Source: an uncultured Eubacteriales bacterium (lineage in GTDB: Bacteria > Bacillota > Clostridia > Christensenellales > CAG-138). Taken from it: a DNA stretch of 64,000 nt. Numbering within the stretch: the first letter of the stretch is position 1; each line of letters begins with the position of its first letter. The stretch covers positions 10,195 through 74,194 of the forward strand of contig UREK01000010.1 in the NCBI GenBank assembly GCA_900546845.1. The letters run 5' to 3'. Below are positions 23,963 through 32,726 of the stretch, in pieces. The position numbers and the translations under genes were made by a program. The notes under the pieces were generated by a model. The model saw nothing but the letters and a program-made list of their open reading frames with translations, was not told where the DNA came from and searched no databases.

Positions 23963-25801
23963 CTATGCCACGTCGTGCTCGTATTGCAGCTTGTACAGCT
24001 TGTAATAGATGCCGCCCTGGCTGAGCAGTTCCTGGTGGTTCCCCTCCTCCATGATGCGGCCCTTGTGCATGACGATGATCTTGTCCGCGTTCTGGATGGT
24101 GGAAAGCCGGTGGGCGACGATGATGGTCGTCCTGCCCTCCATGAGCTTGCCGAGGGCGTCTTGGATCAGCGCTTCCGTTTCTGTATCGATGTTGGCGGTC
24201 GCCTCGTCGAGGATCAGCACGGAGGGCTTGAACGCAAGCGTCCGTGCGAAGGAGAGAAGCTGCCTCTGCCCGGCGGAAAACGCCGCGCCGCGCTCGATCA
24301 CCTCATGCGAATAACCGCCCGGCAGGCGGGAAATGAACCCAGCCGCGTTCACCGTTTCGGCCGCGGAAACGATCTCCTCATCCGTGATGGCCGTTTCGTT
24401 CAGGCGGATGTTGTCCCGCACGTTGCCGGTGAAGAGGAACACATCCTGCAGCATCTGGCCGATGTTGCGGCGGAGATCCTCCAGGCGGATCTTGCGGATG
24501 TCGATGCCATCGATGAGGATGGCGCCCTTCTGGATGTCGTAATACCGACAGATCAGGTTTTGGATCGTCGTCTTGCCCGCGCCCGTCGCGCCCACGAAGG
24601 CGACCCGCTGGCCGGGCTCCACGGTGAAGGAAACGTCCTGCAGCACCCATTCTTCACCCCGGTACGCAAACCAGACGTTTCTGAACTCGATCTTGCCGCG
24701 GAACGTATCCACGCTGACGGCATCCGGTTCGTTGACGATCTGCGGCTCCGTATCGAGCAGCCAGAAGATGCGCTCCGCGCACGCGTTTGCAGATTGGACG
24801 GTATTGAACTGCTCCGCGAGCTCCTGGATAGGCTGGAAGAACTTGTTGATATAGCGCTGGAACACGACGAGCGTGCCGATGGTAACAAGGCCGTCGAGCG
24901 CCATGTTGCCGCCCACAAAGAGGAGGATCGCAAGCGCCGCGATGTTCATCACGTAGGAAACCGGGCTGTACAGCGCAAATGTGATGAGCTGCTTCATGTT
25001 GATCTTGCGCAGCTCCTCCGTGCGGTTCTCGAAATCCTCCTTCACGTCGTTTTCCGCTGTGAATACCTGCACCACTTTCATGCCGGAAACGTGCTCCGCC
25101 ACAAAGCCGTTAAGCTCGGAGATCTTCGCGCGCATCGTCCGGTAGATCTTGCGCGTGGCGCTGCGGAACACGAACGTCGCAACCGTGATGAGCGGGATGA
25201 CGATGAAGATATAGAGCGAAAGCTTCACATTCTGCGAAAGCATCACCGCGATGACGCCCACGAGCACGAAGCAGCTTTTGAGGATGTTCACGATCACGCT
25301 TGTGAACATCTCGTTCACGGTTTCACAATCGTTCGTGACGCGGGTTACAAGCCGGCCGATCGGGTTGTCGTTGAAGAAGCCGACGTGCAGCTTCATCATG
25401 TGCGAGAAGATGTCGTTGCGCAGGTTGTAGATGATCTTCTGGCTTACCATGGCAAGGATCGCCGCCTGCGCATAGGTGAGGCCCATGACGATAAGCACCG
25501 TCGCAAGATAGATGAGGCCAAGGCGCACCACGCCCGCAAGATCCGCCGCGCGCAGCTCCTTAAGCTGCGCGATGGAAAAGCCCTCGCTGCTGACCTGCTC
25601 ATATTTGGAGACGAAGTTGTCCACCGCGTCGCCCAAGATCTGCGGCTGGTACAGTTCCAGCACCACAAGGATGAGGATGATCGCAAGCGCCAGCGCGAAC
25701 CACCCCGCGTAGGGCTTTGCATACCGCAGCAGCCTGCGGTTGGGGGACGCCTTCTTCCCAGCGGGCTTTGCCCGCTTTGCGTTTTCTGTTTTCCTGCTCA
25801 C
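23963..25801 (-). CDS. Type I ABC exporter, subunit B (membrane-ATPase fusion)
   Basis: A 612-aa half-transporter with six membrane helices (about residues 35-330) and an ATPase domain with Walker A VGATGAGKTTI, signature FSAGQRQLLSFARTL, Walker B SVLILDEATANIDTETE and switch His in IVAHRLSTI. It pairs with the upstream gene in a heterodimeric BmrCD/YfiBC-type exporter of drugs or lipids. The catalytic Glu after Walker B (DEAT) is kept, so this subunit should hydrolyse ATP. It uses GTG 25801, overlapping the previous stop as GTGA. The substrate cannot be told from sequence. Confidence 0.92.
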   Translation of the reverse strand: MSRKTENAKRAKPAGKKASPNRRLLRYAKPYAGWFALALAIILILVVLELYQPQILGDAVDNFVSKYEQVSSEGFSIAQLKELRAADLAGVVRLGLIYLATVLIVMGLTYAQAAILAMVSQKIIYNLRNDIFSHMMKLHVGFFNDNPIGRLVTRVTNDCETVNEMFTSVIVNILKSCFVLVGVIAVMLSQNVKLSLYIFIVIPLITVATFVFRSATRKIYRTMRAKISELNGFVAEHVSGMKVVQVFTAENDVKEDFENRTEELRKINMKQLITFALYSPVSYVMNIAALAILLFVGGNMALDGLVTIGTLVVFQRYINKFFQPIQELAEQFNTVQSANACAERIFWLLDTEPQIVNEPDAVSVDTFRGKIEFRNVWFAYRGEEWVLQDVSFTVEPGQRVAFVGATGAGKTTIQNLICRYYDIQKGAILIDGIDIRKIRLEDLRRNIGQMLQDVFLFTGNVRDNIRLNETAITDEEIVSAAETVNAAGFISRLPGGYSHEVIERGAAFSAGQRQLLSFARTLAFKPSVLILDEATANIDTETEALIQDALGKLMEGRTTIIVAHRLSTIQNADKIIVMHKGRIMEEGNHQELLSQGGIYYKLYKLQYEHDVA

Positions 25802-27594
25802 AGCGCATACTCCTCCTTCTTCATTTTTTCCAGGAGCTGCCTGTGGTAAAGGTCCGCGTACATGCCGCCAAGCGCGACAAGCTCCTCGTGGTTGCCCATT
25901 TCGGTGATCGTGCCGCCGGAAAGGACGATGATCTTGTCCGCATGCTGCAAGGTGGAGATGCGGTGCGCGATGATGATGTTTGTCTTGCCCGCGCGCAGCG
26001 TATGCAGGTTGCGGAGGATCTGCTCCTCGGTATCCGTATCCACGGCGGAGACGGCGTCGTCCAGGATCAGGATCTCCGGATCGAGGATCAGCGCCCGCGC
26101 GATGGCGATGCGCTGCTTCTGCCCGCCGGAAAGGGACACGCCGCGTTCGCCGACCATGGTCTCATAGCCGTCCGCAAAGTCCATGATATTCTCATGTACG
26201 CAGGCCGCCTTCGCCGCGGCGATGATCTCCTCCTCCGTCTTGCTGTGGTCGCCAAAGGCGATGTTGTTCTTCACCGTGTCCGAGAAGAGGAAATTATCCT
26301 GCATCACATAGCCGGTCGCACGGCGCAGGGTGTTGAGCGAAACGCTGTGGATCTCCCGCCCGCCGATGTAGATCATATCCCGTCCGGGGTCGTCCACGCG
26401 CAAAAGCAGGTTCGCAAGCGTTGTTTTGCCCGCGCCTGTGCGGCCGACGACGCCGAGCGTCTCCCCGCGCTTTACGAGGAAGGAAACGTCATGCAGCACG
26501 TCCTTTTCCGTGCCGGGATAGCGGAAGGTGAGGTTCTCCACGCGGATGTCGCCGGAGAGCGGCTCCTCTTTCCCGGCGGGGATCAGATCCGGGATGTCCG
26601 ATTCCGTATGCAGCACAGCCTCCACGCGTTTGAGCGAGGCAGAGCCGCGGGTGACAACGTTGATGATCCTGCCGATGGAAGCGATCGGCCACACCAGCAT
26701 GTTCAAGTATTGAATGAACGCAGAGAAGTCGCCCACGCTGATCTCCCCGAGGATAGCGATATAGCCGCCGTACGCGATGGCAATCGCCATCGCGCAGCCC
26801 GCGATCATATTCATGAACGGGAACATAAACGCCTGCACCTTCGCGTCACGGATGTTTGCTGTGCGGGATTCCATGTTTACCGTCTCAAACGCAAGGCATT
26901 CCTTTTGCTCCTGTACGAAGGCCTTGATGACCTTCACGCCGTTGAGCTTCTCCTGCACAAAATCGGCCACCTTGGAAAACGCCTCCTGGCGACGGGTAAA
27001 CCGCTTGTGCATTTCCCGGCCGACAAACGTGCTCACCACGGCGACGAGGCTCATCGGCAAAATGGCCACGATGCTCAGCCGCAGGTCGATCTCAAAGATC
27101 ATCTTTGCCATCGTGGCAAGGCCGATCGCAAGCGCGTCAAGCCCCATCATGATGGTGACGGCAAACGTCATGCGCACAGCCTCGATGTCGTTTGTCATGT
27201 ATGCCATGATCTCGCCTGCCTTATGCTCATGGAAATATGAGGCGGGCAGCGTATTCAAATGGGAAAAGAGATCGTTGCGCATGTCGCGCTCGATCTTGCG
27301 CGCCGCGCCAAAGATGCAATAGCGCCAGGCGATGCGCCCGGCGAGCACGATGAGCGCGATCGCCGCCATCGTCAGAACCGCAGTAACAAAGCCGGACTGC
27401 GCAATGGTATTTGTTTCAATGCCGTCGATCACGTTGCCGACGATGATCGGCACCTCGGTCTGCGCCAAGTCGATCAGGATCAGCACCGCCATGCCGATGA
27501 GGTAGCTCCACTTGTACTTCCGGATAAATCGCCGCGCATATGGGCTTCGGAGGATATCCATGATGCCTGCCTTGCGCGCCTTCTTTTTCCCCAT
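25798..27594 (-). CDS. Type I ABC exporter, subunit A (membrane-ATPase fusion)
   Basis: This 598-aa half-transporter has six membrane helices and an ATPase domain with Walker A VGRTGAGKTTLANLLLR, signature LSGGQKQRIAIARAL, Walker B ILILDDAVSAVDTDTEE and His in IIAHRISTL. The residue after the Walker B Asp is Asp rather than the catalytic Glu (DDAVS). This is the usual sign of a degenerate site in heterodimeric exporters, so subunit B carries the main ATPase site. ATG 27594 has AAGGAG six bases up; 14 extra upstream codons lack a site. A promoter-like TTGACA...TAGAAT (19-bp spacer, 27646-27676) lies upstream. Confidence 0.92.
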   Translation of the reverse strand: MGKKKARKAGIMDILRSPYARRFIRKYKWSYLIGMAVLILIDLAQTEVPIIVGNVIDGIETNTIAQSGFVTAVLTMAAIALIVLAGRIAWRYCIFGAARKIERDMRNDLFSHLNTLPASYFHEHKAGEIMAYMTNDIEAVRMTFAVTIMMGLDALAIGLATMAKMIFEIDLRLSIVAILPMSLVAVVSTFVGREMHKRFTRRQEAFSKVADFVQEKLNGVKVIKAFVQEQKECLAFETVNMESRTANIRDAKVQAFMFPFMNMIAGCAMAIAIAYGGYIAILGEISVGDFSAFIQYLNMLVWPIASIGRIINVVTRGSASLKRVEAVLHTESDIPDLIPAGKEEPLSGDIRVENLTFRYPGTEKDVLHDVSFLVKRGETLGVVGRTGAGKTTLANLLLRVDDPGRDMIYIGGREIHSVSLNTLRRATGYVMQDNFLFSDTVKNNIAFGDHSKTEEEIIAAAKAACVHENIMDFADGYETMVGERGVSLSGGQKQRIAIARALILDPEILILDDAVSAVDTDTEEQILRNLHTLRAGKTNIIIAHRISTLQHADKIIVLSGGTITEMGNHEELVALGGMYADLYHRQLLEKMKKEEYAL

Positions 27595-27867
27595 GCTCTT
27601 CTCCTTCGTGATCTGTCGAAATAGATCAAAACTCAAAACATCTCAATTCTAGCACTTGAAGCAGGCTTTATGTCAAGCCCTGCAACGGTTCGAAATGCAA
27701 CCTGTTTGGTATTATATCGTATCTTGACGAAAAATTGAACCTGTGCGCAGTAACATTAACTTCGCCTTAACGCCTCCGGCGGCCTCTCTCCATTCGTTTG
27801 CAAAACGTGGTATTTGCCGCGCCAAATAGCCATAAATATAGGCAGAAACAGGAAGGAGCGCCAGGCA

Positions 27868-28431
27868 ATGCAAAACCGTGTCCGATTCAGCGAGGTTACG
27901 AAGGCATATCTATGCCGGTATTATGAGATCCTTGACGAAATGGTCCAAGGCATGACGCAGGCGAGGCTGACCGAAAGCATTTCCGGCAGCTTCATTGTTC
28001 AGATGATCCCGCACCACCGGGCGGCGATCGAAATGTCACGCAACCTTTTGCAGTACACCACCTGCGTCCCGCTTCAGGACATCGCCGCGAACATCATCTC
28101 CTCCCAGACGAAAAGCATCGAGGCCCTGCAGCGCGTGGACCCGCAATGCGCCCTCGTACAAAACCAACCGCAGGACGTCTGCCTTTACCAGCGGAAGCTG
28201 CAGTCCATCCTGGGAACAATGTTCCATGAGATGCGGGAAGCCCCTGCCGACAACCGCCTCAACGCCGATTTCATCCGAGAGATGATCCCGCACCATGAAG
28301 GGGCGGTCCGCATGTCCGAAAATGCGCTGCGCTACCCGATCTGCCCGGAGCTCGTCCCGATTTTGCAGGCGATCATCACCTCCCAAAAGGCTGGGATCTG
28401 CAAGATGGAGCGCCTGCTCAAGCGGATGTGA
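27868..28431 (+). CDS. DUF305 protein with duplicated His motif
   Basis: A 187-aa, mostly helical, cytosolic protein (no signal peptide) made of two DUF305/ferritin-like halves. Each has the MIPHHRAAIEMS-type motif: MIPHHRAAIEMSRN near residue 51 and MIPHHEGAVRMSEN near residue 140. The paired His and Met residues suggest metal binding, perhaps copper as for other DUF305 members; this is inferred. ATG 27868 follows AAGGAGC. An in-frame extension of 18 codons has no good start. Monocistronic; no metal-resistance genes are adjacent. Confidence 0.85.
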   Translation: MQNRVRFSEVTKAYLCRYYEILDEMVQGMTQARLTESISGSFIVQMIPHHRAAIEMSRNLLQYTTCVPLQDIAANIISSQTKSIEALQRVDPQCALVQNQPQDVCLYQRKLQSILGTMFHEMREAPADNRLNADFIREMIPHHEGAVRMSENALRYPICPELVPILQAIITSQKAGICKMERLLKRM

Positions 28432-28442
28432 GCGCATTTCAG

Positions 28443-28637
28443 GCTGTCGCTAAAGTGGCACCTGCCACTTTAGCGAGGTTTGCACTTCGCGCTTGCGCCG
28501 CCCGCGCGGCGAGCGCTTCGCGTAAAGAAAGCCTTGCAACGCAAGGCTTTTCGCTCGCACCGCACAGTTTCGCTGCTCGCGATCAAAAGTCAAGGGCTGC
28601 GGCCCCTGACAATCCCGGGAAGACTTTTTCGACACGC
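28443..28637 (-). repeat. Family-1 structured repeat, copy C
   Basis: Inverted relative to copy A. The end hairpin reads GCTAAAGTGG/CCACTTTAGC, so the second base pair has changed on both strands relative to copies A, B and D. The middle hairpin loop reads CTTGCAACGCAAG. The copy is in the convergent gap 28432-28689 between DUF305 and the grd operon, with no gene seen. Confidence 0.88.
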
Positions 28638-28644
28638 TGCGACG

Positions 28645-28673
28645 CATGCGGGCAGCCTTTCGGCTGCCCGCAT
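28645..28673 (-). terminator. Hairpin at the end of the glycine reductase operon
   Basis: CATGCGGGCAGCC-GAAA-GGCTGCCCGCATG, a 13-bp perfect stem with a stable GAAA loop on the minus strand, 17 bp after the last stop. There is no T tract, so it may act as a transcript 3' end stabiliser or Rho-type end. Confidence 0.6.
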
Positions 28674-28689
28674 GGTCCGCAATTCCAAT

Positions 28690-28983
28690 TTAATTCAGGA
28701 ACACTTCCTTCGCCGTTTCCGGCAGGAAATAGCCCTTCATGTCGTATTTGTTGTAAGTGCTGTATTCGGAGAGCACGCGCCCGCCAAGCGAATAGCTGCG
28801 GATGAAGCGCTTTCCGTCCACGCTCGTCCAATTTTCCGCATCCCAGCTTAGGTAGCCGTCCTCATCGGTCTGCTTTGCGTCGAACACAAGGTCGACCTGG
28901 CGGTTTTCTTTGGCGACGAGGTCGGTCAGTTCCGCTGTAGTCAAGTCGCGTTCGCATTTCTCTATCTTGTCAAAGACCTTCAT
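28690..28983 (-). CDS. Uncharacterised 97-aa protein at the end of the grd operon
   Basis: A small soluble, acidic protein with alternating beta-strand-like segments and several aromatic residues in its middle (GYLSWDAENWTSVDGKRFIRSYSLGG), ending AKEVFLN. There is one Cys (KCERD). It starts 13 bp after grdD with GGGAGCGGAAGG in front of ATG 28983, so it is co-transcribed with the glycine reductase genes. I do not recognise a family. The co-transcription suggests a role with component C or in selenoprotein/acetyl phosphate metabolism, but nothing in the sequence supports a specific function. Confidence 0.75.
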   Translation of the reverse strand: MKVFDKIEKCERDLTTAELTDLVAKENRQVDLVFDAKQTDEDGYLSWDAENWTSVDGKRFIRSYSLGGRVLSEYSTYNKYDMKGYFLPETAKEVFLN

Positions 28984-28996
28984 CCTTCCGCTCCCT

Positions 28997-30148
28997 TCAG
29001 CCCACGTAGCCCGCCTGGCGGAGGATCTCCAGCGCCTTCCCGTGGTTCGCCTCGCTCATCATCACGAGCGGGCCGGTGCAGCCCATGCCGGTTTCCGCGT
29101 AGATGCCCGCTTTCCAAAGCGCCTTCGCCGCATCCTCAAGATCCATCACCTCGATGCCCGCAATGGACGCCGTGCAGGGCTCCGCCGGCGGGGCCTTCAC
29201 TTCTTCCTCCGCCGCAGCGGGTTTCTGCGCCGCCTTGCGCGCCGCGAGGATTTTGCTGAGACCCGCCTGCTCCGCCTTGGCGAATTCCGCCCTGGCCTTC
29301 TCAAACACCTTGCCGCGCACGAGCTCCGCCGCATATTGCAGCGCGTTTGCGATGAGCGGCGCGCCGGAAGCCCGGGAGATGATGAGGATCAGCTTTTCAT
29401 ATCCCTGACCGATGCCGGGGCCATAGCCATAGCCCGTCGCCTCAAAGCTGCCGCCGGTCGTGTAGGCCGAAAGCATTTTGATGAGCACGTTGCCCGTAAG
29501 AGAATCGGTTACGAGTACATCCGGCGTACCCTGGAGCACATCGTTGCCACGCAGCACCGCGCCGCCGTCCGCCCGGGCGGAGCTTGCCCAGCGGAATTCG
29601 TAGCCCCCTTCCTTCAACTGGTTGAGCGCCATTTCCGCCTGCCGCGCGCCGTCCACGTTCAGGATGCCGACCGTGGGGTCTGCGACGCCGCAGGCCTTTG
29701 CAGCGATGATGCCGTCCACCGCGTTCAGAATCATGCCCTCGATGCGGTCGCCGCTCGAAGTGCCCGTGGTGTTTGCGATGAACATCTCCCGCCCGCGTGC
29801 CGGGGTTACCGCCCGGCCAACGGTCGAAACGCCGATCGGGAACGGGAAGTGCATCGTGACTGCGCCGTCCACCGCGCCGGATTCGACCATCTGCTCCATC
29901 TTCTTGTGGCCTTCCTCCTCGTTTGCGACGGGTACCGTCGTCACGCCCTCGGCGGTAAGCGTGCCGATGTAATATACATCTACGCCCCGCGCCGCGGCCA
30001 TTTTGGCGGCGGCCATCGCGTTTTCCTCGCCGTGCTCGCTGCCCATGCCCGTGAGGGCGATCTTTGGCCTCGCGGCGAAGGAACCCGTCTCCAGCCCTTC
30101 CGCCATCCTGAGGAAGGATTGCGCAATGATTGTTTCCACGTTTGCCAT
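28997..30148 (-). CDS. grdD: Glycine reductase component C, alpha subunit
   Basis: A 383-aa protein related to the PlsX/phosphate acyltransferase fold, with ARPKIALTGMGSEHGEENAMAAAKMA, NTTGTSSGDRIEGMILNAVDGIIAA and GGSFEATGYGYGPGIGQGYEK. With GrdC it forms protein C, which converts the Se-carboxymethyl-selenoprotein A intermediate to acetyl phosphate, giving ATP through acetate kinase. An Ala/Lys/Glu-rich linker joins a C-terminal 60-residue domain that ends with a Cys-containing GMGCTGP segment. I chose ATG 30148, with AGGCAGG upstream, over GTG 30157. It follows grdC by 15 bp. Confidence 0.95.
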   Translation of the reverse strand: MANVETIIAQSFLRMAEGLETGSFAARPKIALTGMGSEHGEENAMAAAKMAAARGVDVYYIGTLTAEGVTTVPVANEEEGHKKMEQMVESGAVDGAVTMHFPFPIGVSTVGRAVTPARGREMFIANTTGTSSGDRIEGMILNAVDGIIAAKACGVADPTVGILNVDGARQAEMALNQLKEGGYEFRWASSARADGGAVLRGNDVLQGTPDVLVTDSLTGNVLIKMLSAYTTGGSFEATGYGYGPGIGQGYEKLILIISRASGAPLIANALQYAAELVRGKVFEKARAEFAKAEQAGLSKILAARKAAQKPAAAEEEVKAPPAEPCTASIAGIEVMDLEDAAKALWKAGIYAETGMGCTGPLVMMSEANHGKALEILRQAGYVG

Positions 30149-30162
30149 ACCGCGCACCTGCC

Positions 30163-31704
30163 TTATTCGGCCTGGCCCATCAGGGTAGCCGCGAATTCGC
30201 GCATCGCCTTTGCGATCAGCTTCTTGACCTCTTCTTCGCTCACGCCAGCCTCGGCGGGCGCGGCGCCCTCGTTCGCCTCGATCACAAAGGATACGCCGTC
30301 AAACAGGTTCGTCATGCGGCCGAGGAACAGCGAGCCCTTGCCAATAATCATCACGCGCTTGATCTTGCCGGCAAGGATGTCATTGCGCGCAAAGCCGATG
30401 TATGGTACGCCGGAGGGAATGTGGCCCTGTGTCGGCGCCCAGCCGGTGAGGCCATGCTCCTCGGTGAACTTTGCAAGGTCCTTCTTTTCAATGTCCCCGC
30501 GCTTCACCGCAAGCGCAGCGATCATCTTGTAGTTGGCAAGCGGCACGTCTCCCGCGCCCGCAGGCTTTGTGATGTCCGGATTCTGCATTTCGGGGGAGAA
30601 TTTGTCCACATCCGTGACTTTAAGGCCCGCGCGCGCCAGCGGCTCGGTCACAAGGCTGCCGATGACGGCCTGCGGCGCAGAACCGGTGCCAACCGTGTGG
30701 CGGCCAAGGATGCTGAGGTTGATGGCCGGGCTCACGCCGTCGTCCTCACTGAGGATCACGGCAAAGCCGCCGATCATGTCCTCCAGGATGGGGAGGCCCT
30801 TCTTCACATGATCCTTGCCGTTCATGCCGAGCTTTGCGGTGCAGCCGCCTGCCGTGACGGCAACGGTCTTATACGCACCCGCCGCGACAAGCGCCGCTGC
30901 CTCTACCAGCGCATGCGCAGGGCCCGCGCAGAAGCCGCGCGTGTCGGAGCCGGTCGCATTGCCAAGGCCTGCGATCTCCGCAGCGCTCTTGGCAAAGTTG
31001 CCGCCGCCGCGCTGGTTCATGTCGCCGCAGGCTTCCTCAGAGCAATCGATCACGTATTCGACCGCGCCCTTTTCAACGCCCGCGTTCTTCACCGCGCTCA
31101 GCAGCGCCAGCACGGAGGAAGCCTTGGAAACAAGGTTCTCGTGCATCACGTGCGCGGAAAGGTTCGCGTCGATGTCGTGCGCGCGGTTCACACAGCCCAC
31201 GAGCACGCCGTTATGGTACAGGCCTTCGGAGTGCTCCTCCGCCACAAGCCGGGCGACCTCCGCCGCGTCCACACCCTCGCCCACGCGCGCAAGGATCGTT
31301 TCATCCATGAGCGGGTTCGCTGCAAGCGCAGCCTTATGTGCGGCGACAAACGCAGCATCGAGCTTCACAAGGTCAAACACGTCGCAGGCCTGCATGAGCA
31401 GCAGGAACTCCTCCTGTGGCATGATCTGGCCAAACTGGCCAAAGCGGCTCGTCTCCGGGCACTTCTTGTCATGCCAGGGCTGCGGCACGGCCGCAAGTTC
31501 ATCCGGCGTGACGTTGCCGATGTACACCTGGTTGGGGTAGTAGGAGAGCGTATCCTCAAAGCTGCGGATATGCTCCGGCAGTTCCTTTAAATATTCGCTT
31601 TCCGGGTTGACCACGCGCTCCGTGGTCTGCGTAGTGCCGTTGTGGATCACCATGTCCGGCGTATGGACGAGGATGTAGCCCGCGCCCTTGATGATGCTTT
31701 TCAT
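30163..31704 (-). CDS. grdC: Glycine reductase component C, beta subunit
   Basis: This 513-aa FabH/thiolase-fold protein is the other half of protein C. It shows the early KGAGYILVHTPDMVIHNGTTQ segment of GrdC, a thiolase-like Cys region (EYVIDCSEEACGDMNQRGGGNFAKSAAEI), and the C-terminal VMIIGKGSLFLGRMTNLFDGVS motif. It binds the acetyl group transferred from selenoprotein A. It starts at ATG 31704 with GGAG nine bases up and follows grdA after a strong hairpin. The length agrees with known GrdC. Confidence 0.95.
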   Translation of the reverse strand: MKSIIKGAGYILVHTPDMVIHNGTTQTTERVVNPESEYLKELPEHIRSFEDTLSYYPNQVYIGNVTPDELAAVPQPWHDKKCPETSRFGQFGQIMPQEEFLLLMQACDVFDLVKLDAAFVAAHKAALAANPLMDETILARVGEGVDAAEVARLVAEEHSEGLYHNGVLVGCVNRAHDIDANLSAHVMHENLVSKASSVLALLSAVKNAGVEKGAVEYVIDCSEEACGDMNQRGGGNFAKSAAEIAGLGNATGSDTRGFCAGPAHALVEAAALVAAGAYKTVAVTAGGCTAKLGMNGKDHVKKGLPILEDMIGGFAVILSEDDGVSPAINLSILGRHTVGTGSAPQAVIGSLVTEPLARAGLKVTDVDKFSPEMQNPDITKPAGAGDVPLANYKMIAALAVKRGDIEKKDLAKFTEEHGLTGWAPTQGHIPSGVPYIGFARNDILAGKIKRVMIIGKGSLFLGRMTNLFDGVSFVIEANEGAAPAEAGVSEEEVKKLIAKAMREFAATLMGQAE

Positions 31705-31789
31705 ATCAATAAACTCCGTCCTTTCAGCAATGATTGTTCCGTTTTTGCGTTTCCGCTCCGCGCGGCCGGAAGATGTGCTTTTACAGGTT

Positions 31790-31815
31790 GGGGCGGCGGC
31801 ATCCGCCGCCGCCCC
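31790..31815 (-). other. grdA-grdC intercistronic hairpin
   Basis: Minus strand GGGGCGGCGGC-GGAT-GCCGCCGCCCC, an 11-bp perfect stem without T tract, 17 bp after the grdA stop. It could stabilise the grdA end or lower readthrough into grdC. Confidence 0.65.
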
Positions 31816-31831
31816 CTGCGTGTCCGCAGCC

Positions 31832-32302
31832 TTAATACTTGCAGTATTGCTCGCGGATGCTGGTCATCTCGTTGACGATGTCGTCAACATCGAGAACCAT
31901 CTCCATCATCTCGACCTGCTCGCTGTACACGTCAGGATCGAACTCTGCCTTGATTTCAGGCTCGCACACGTGATACACCCTGAGTCCCAACTGGACTCCT
32001 GTCAACGGACCGGCGTAAGTCGGGTCACCATTGGTGACCGTCTCCGCAGCGAGGCCAGCGGCTTCGCCTTCCGCAGCGCCCAAGAGAACGACGACGTTCT
32101 CGGGGCCGTACTGCTCGGCAAACCCTTTGACCCGCTTCTGGTTTTCCAGATCCATTGCACCAGCGGACGTTCAGACAAAGCACTCCGTTGAGGAAAACAC
32201 GACCTCGGCGCCCGCGCTCTTAGCGCAAAGCTCGATGGCCTGCCCGGGAATGCCGTCCCGGTCACCGATCACGATGACCTTCTTGCCAGCTAAAATGCCC
32301 AT
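31832..32302 (-). CDS. grdA: Glycine reductase selenoprotein A (contains Sec44)
   Basis: The gene reads through an in-frame TGA (32171-32173): MGILAGKKVIVIGDRDGIPG...TECFV-U-TSAGAMDLENQKRVK... The motif CFVUxxAGAMDLENQ is the GrdA signature, and Sec falls at residue 44 as in known GrdA. The 156-aa product carries the carboxymethyl group from glycine on its selenocysteine, passes it to protein C and is re-reduced by thioredoxin. An annotation that treats TGA as stop gives only a 107-aa fragment starting at 32155. ATG 32302 has AAAGGAGG upstream. A stem-loop directly follows the TGA. The gene lies between trxA and grdC. Confidence 0.97.
32132..32173 (-). promoter_or_regulatory. grdA bacterial SECIS element
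   Basis: Directly after the UGA, CCGCTGG...CCAGAAGCGG can form a stem-loop (CCGC/GCGG plus an upper CTGG/CCAG) with about 20 loop bases. The position, a few nucleotides past UGA, is that needed for SelB-dependent Sec insertion. Confidence 0.7.
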
Positions 32303-32386
32303 GCCACATCCTCCTTTTCCTGTATTATAGAAAGCCCTCCGGCTTGCTACCGTTTCGCCGCGCCCATGAAGCCGGGCGCGTTCCGG

Positions 32387-32704
32387 TCAAATGTGTTTCT
32401 GGATCATCGCCTCGACGTTTTCCGGCGTGGCGTCATCCTTCACCAGGGAGTCAATCATCTCGCCGTTCTCGTAAATCGCGATCACGGGGAGGCCGAGCAC
32501 CTTCTGGCTGATGGCCAGGCGGCGCGCCTTGGTGGTGTTGAGCGCGCAGAACTTCATCTGCTCGCCGTATTTTTCCGCATACGCATGCACGTGCGGCATC
32601 AGCGCGGCGCAGGGCACGCAGCCGTCGCCATAGAAATCCACAAGCACCTTGCCGGATGCCTGAAGCACCTCGGGTTCAAACGTCGTCTTATCAACTTCCA
32701 GCAT
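32387..32704 (-). CDS. trxA: Thioredoxin of the glycine reductase operon
   Basis: A 105-aa thioredoxin fold with the redox motif DGCVPCAAL (Gly-Cys-Val-Pro-Cys near residues 28-32) instead of WCGPC. This GCVPC form is characteristic of the special thioredoxins encoded with glycine reductase. The cis-Pro is in GLPVIAIYENGE. It regenerates oxidised selenoprotein A, taking electrons from TrxB. ATG 32704 follows AAAGGAGGG. It lies between trxB and grdA with 20-90 bp gaps. Confidence 0.95.
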   Translation of the reverse strand: MLEVDKTTFEPEVLQASGKVLVDFYGDGCVPCAALMPHVHAYAEKYGEQMKFCALNTTKARRLAISQKVLGLPVIAIYENGEMIDSLVKDDATPENVEAMIQKHI

Positions 32705-32726
32705 TGTTAAGCCCTCCTTTTGTACT

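Noticed and set aside
23975..27240. Long plus-strand frames (624 and 507 aa) across the ABC exporter genes
   Set aside because: Shadows of the two ABC genes, rich in Arg/His/Asp with no motif, and the minus-strand genes have complete ABC signatures.
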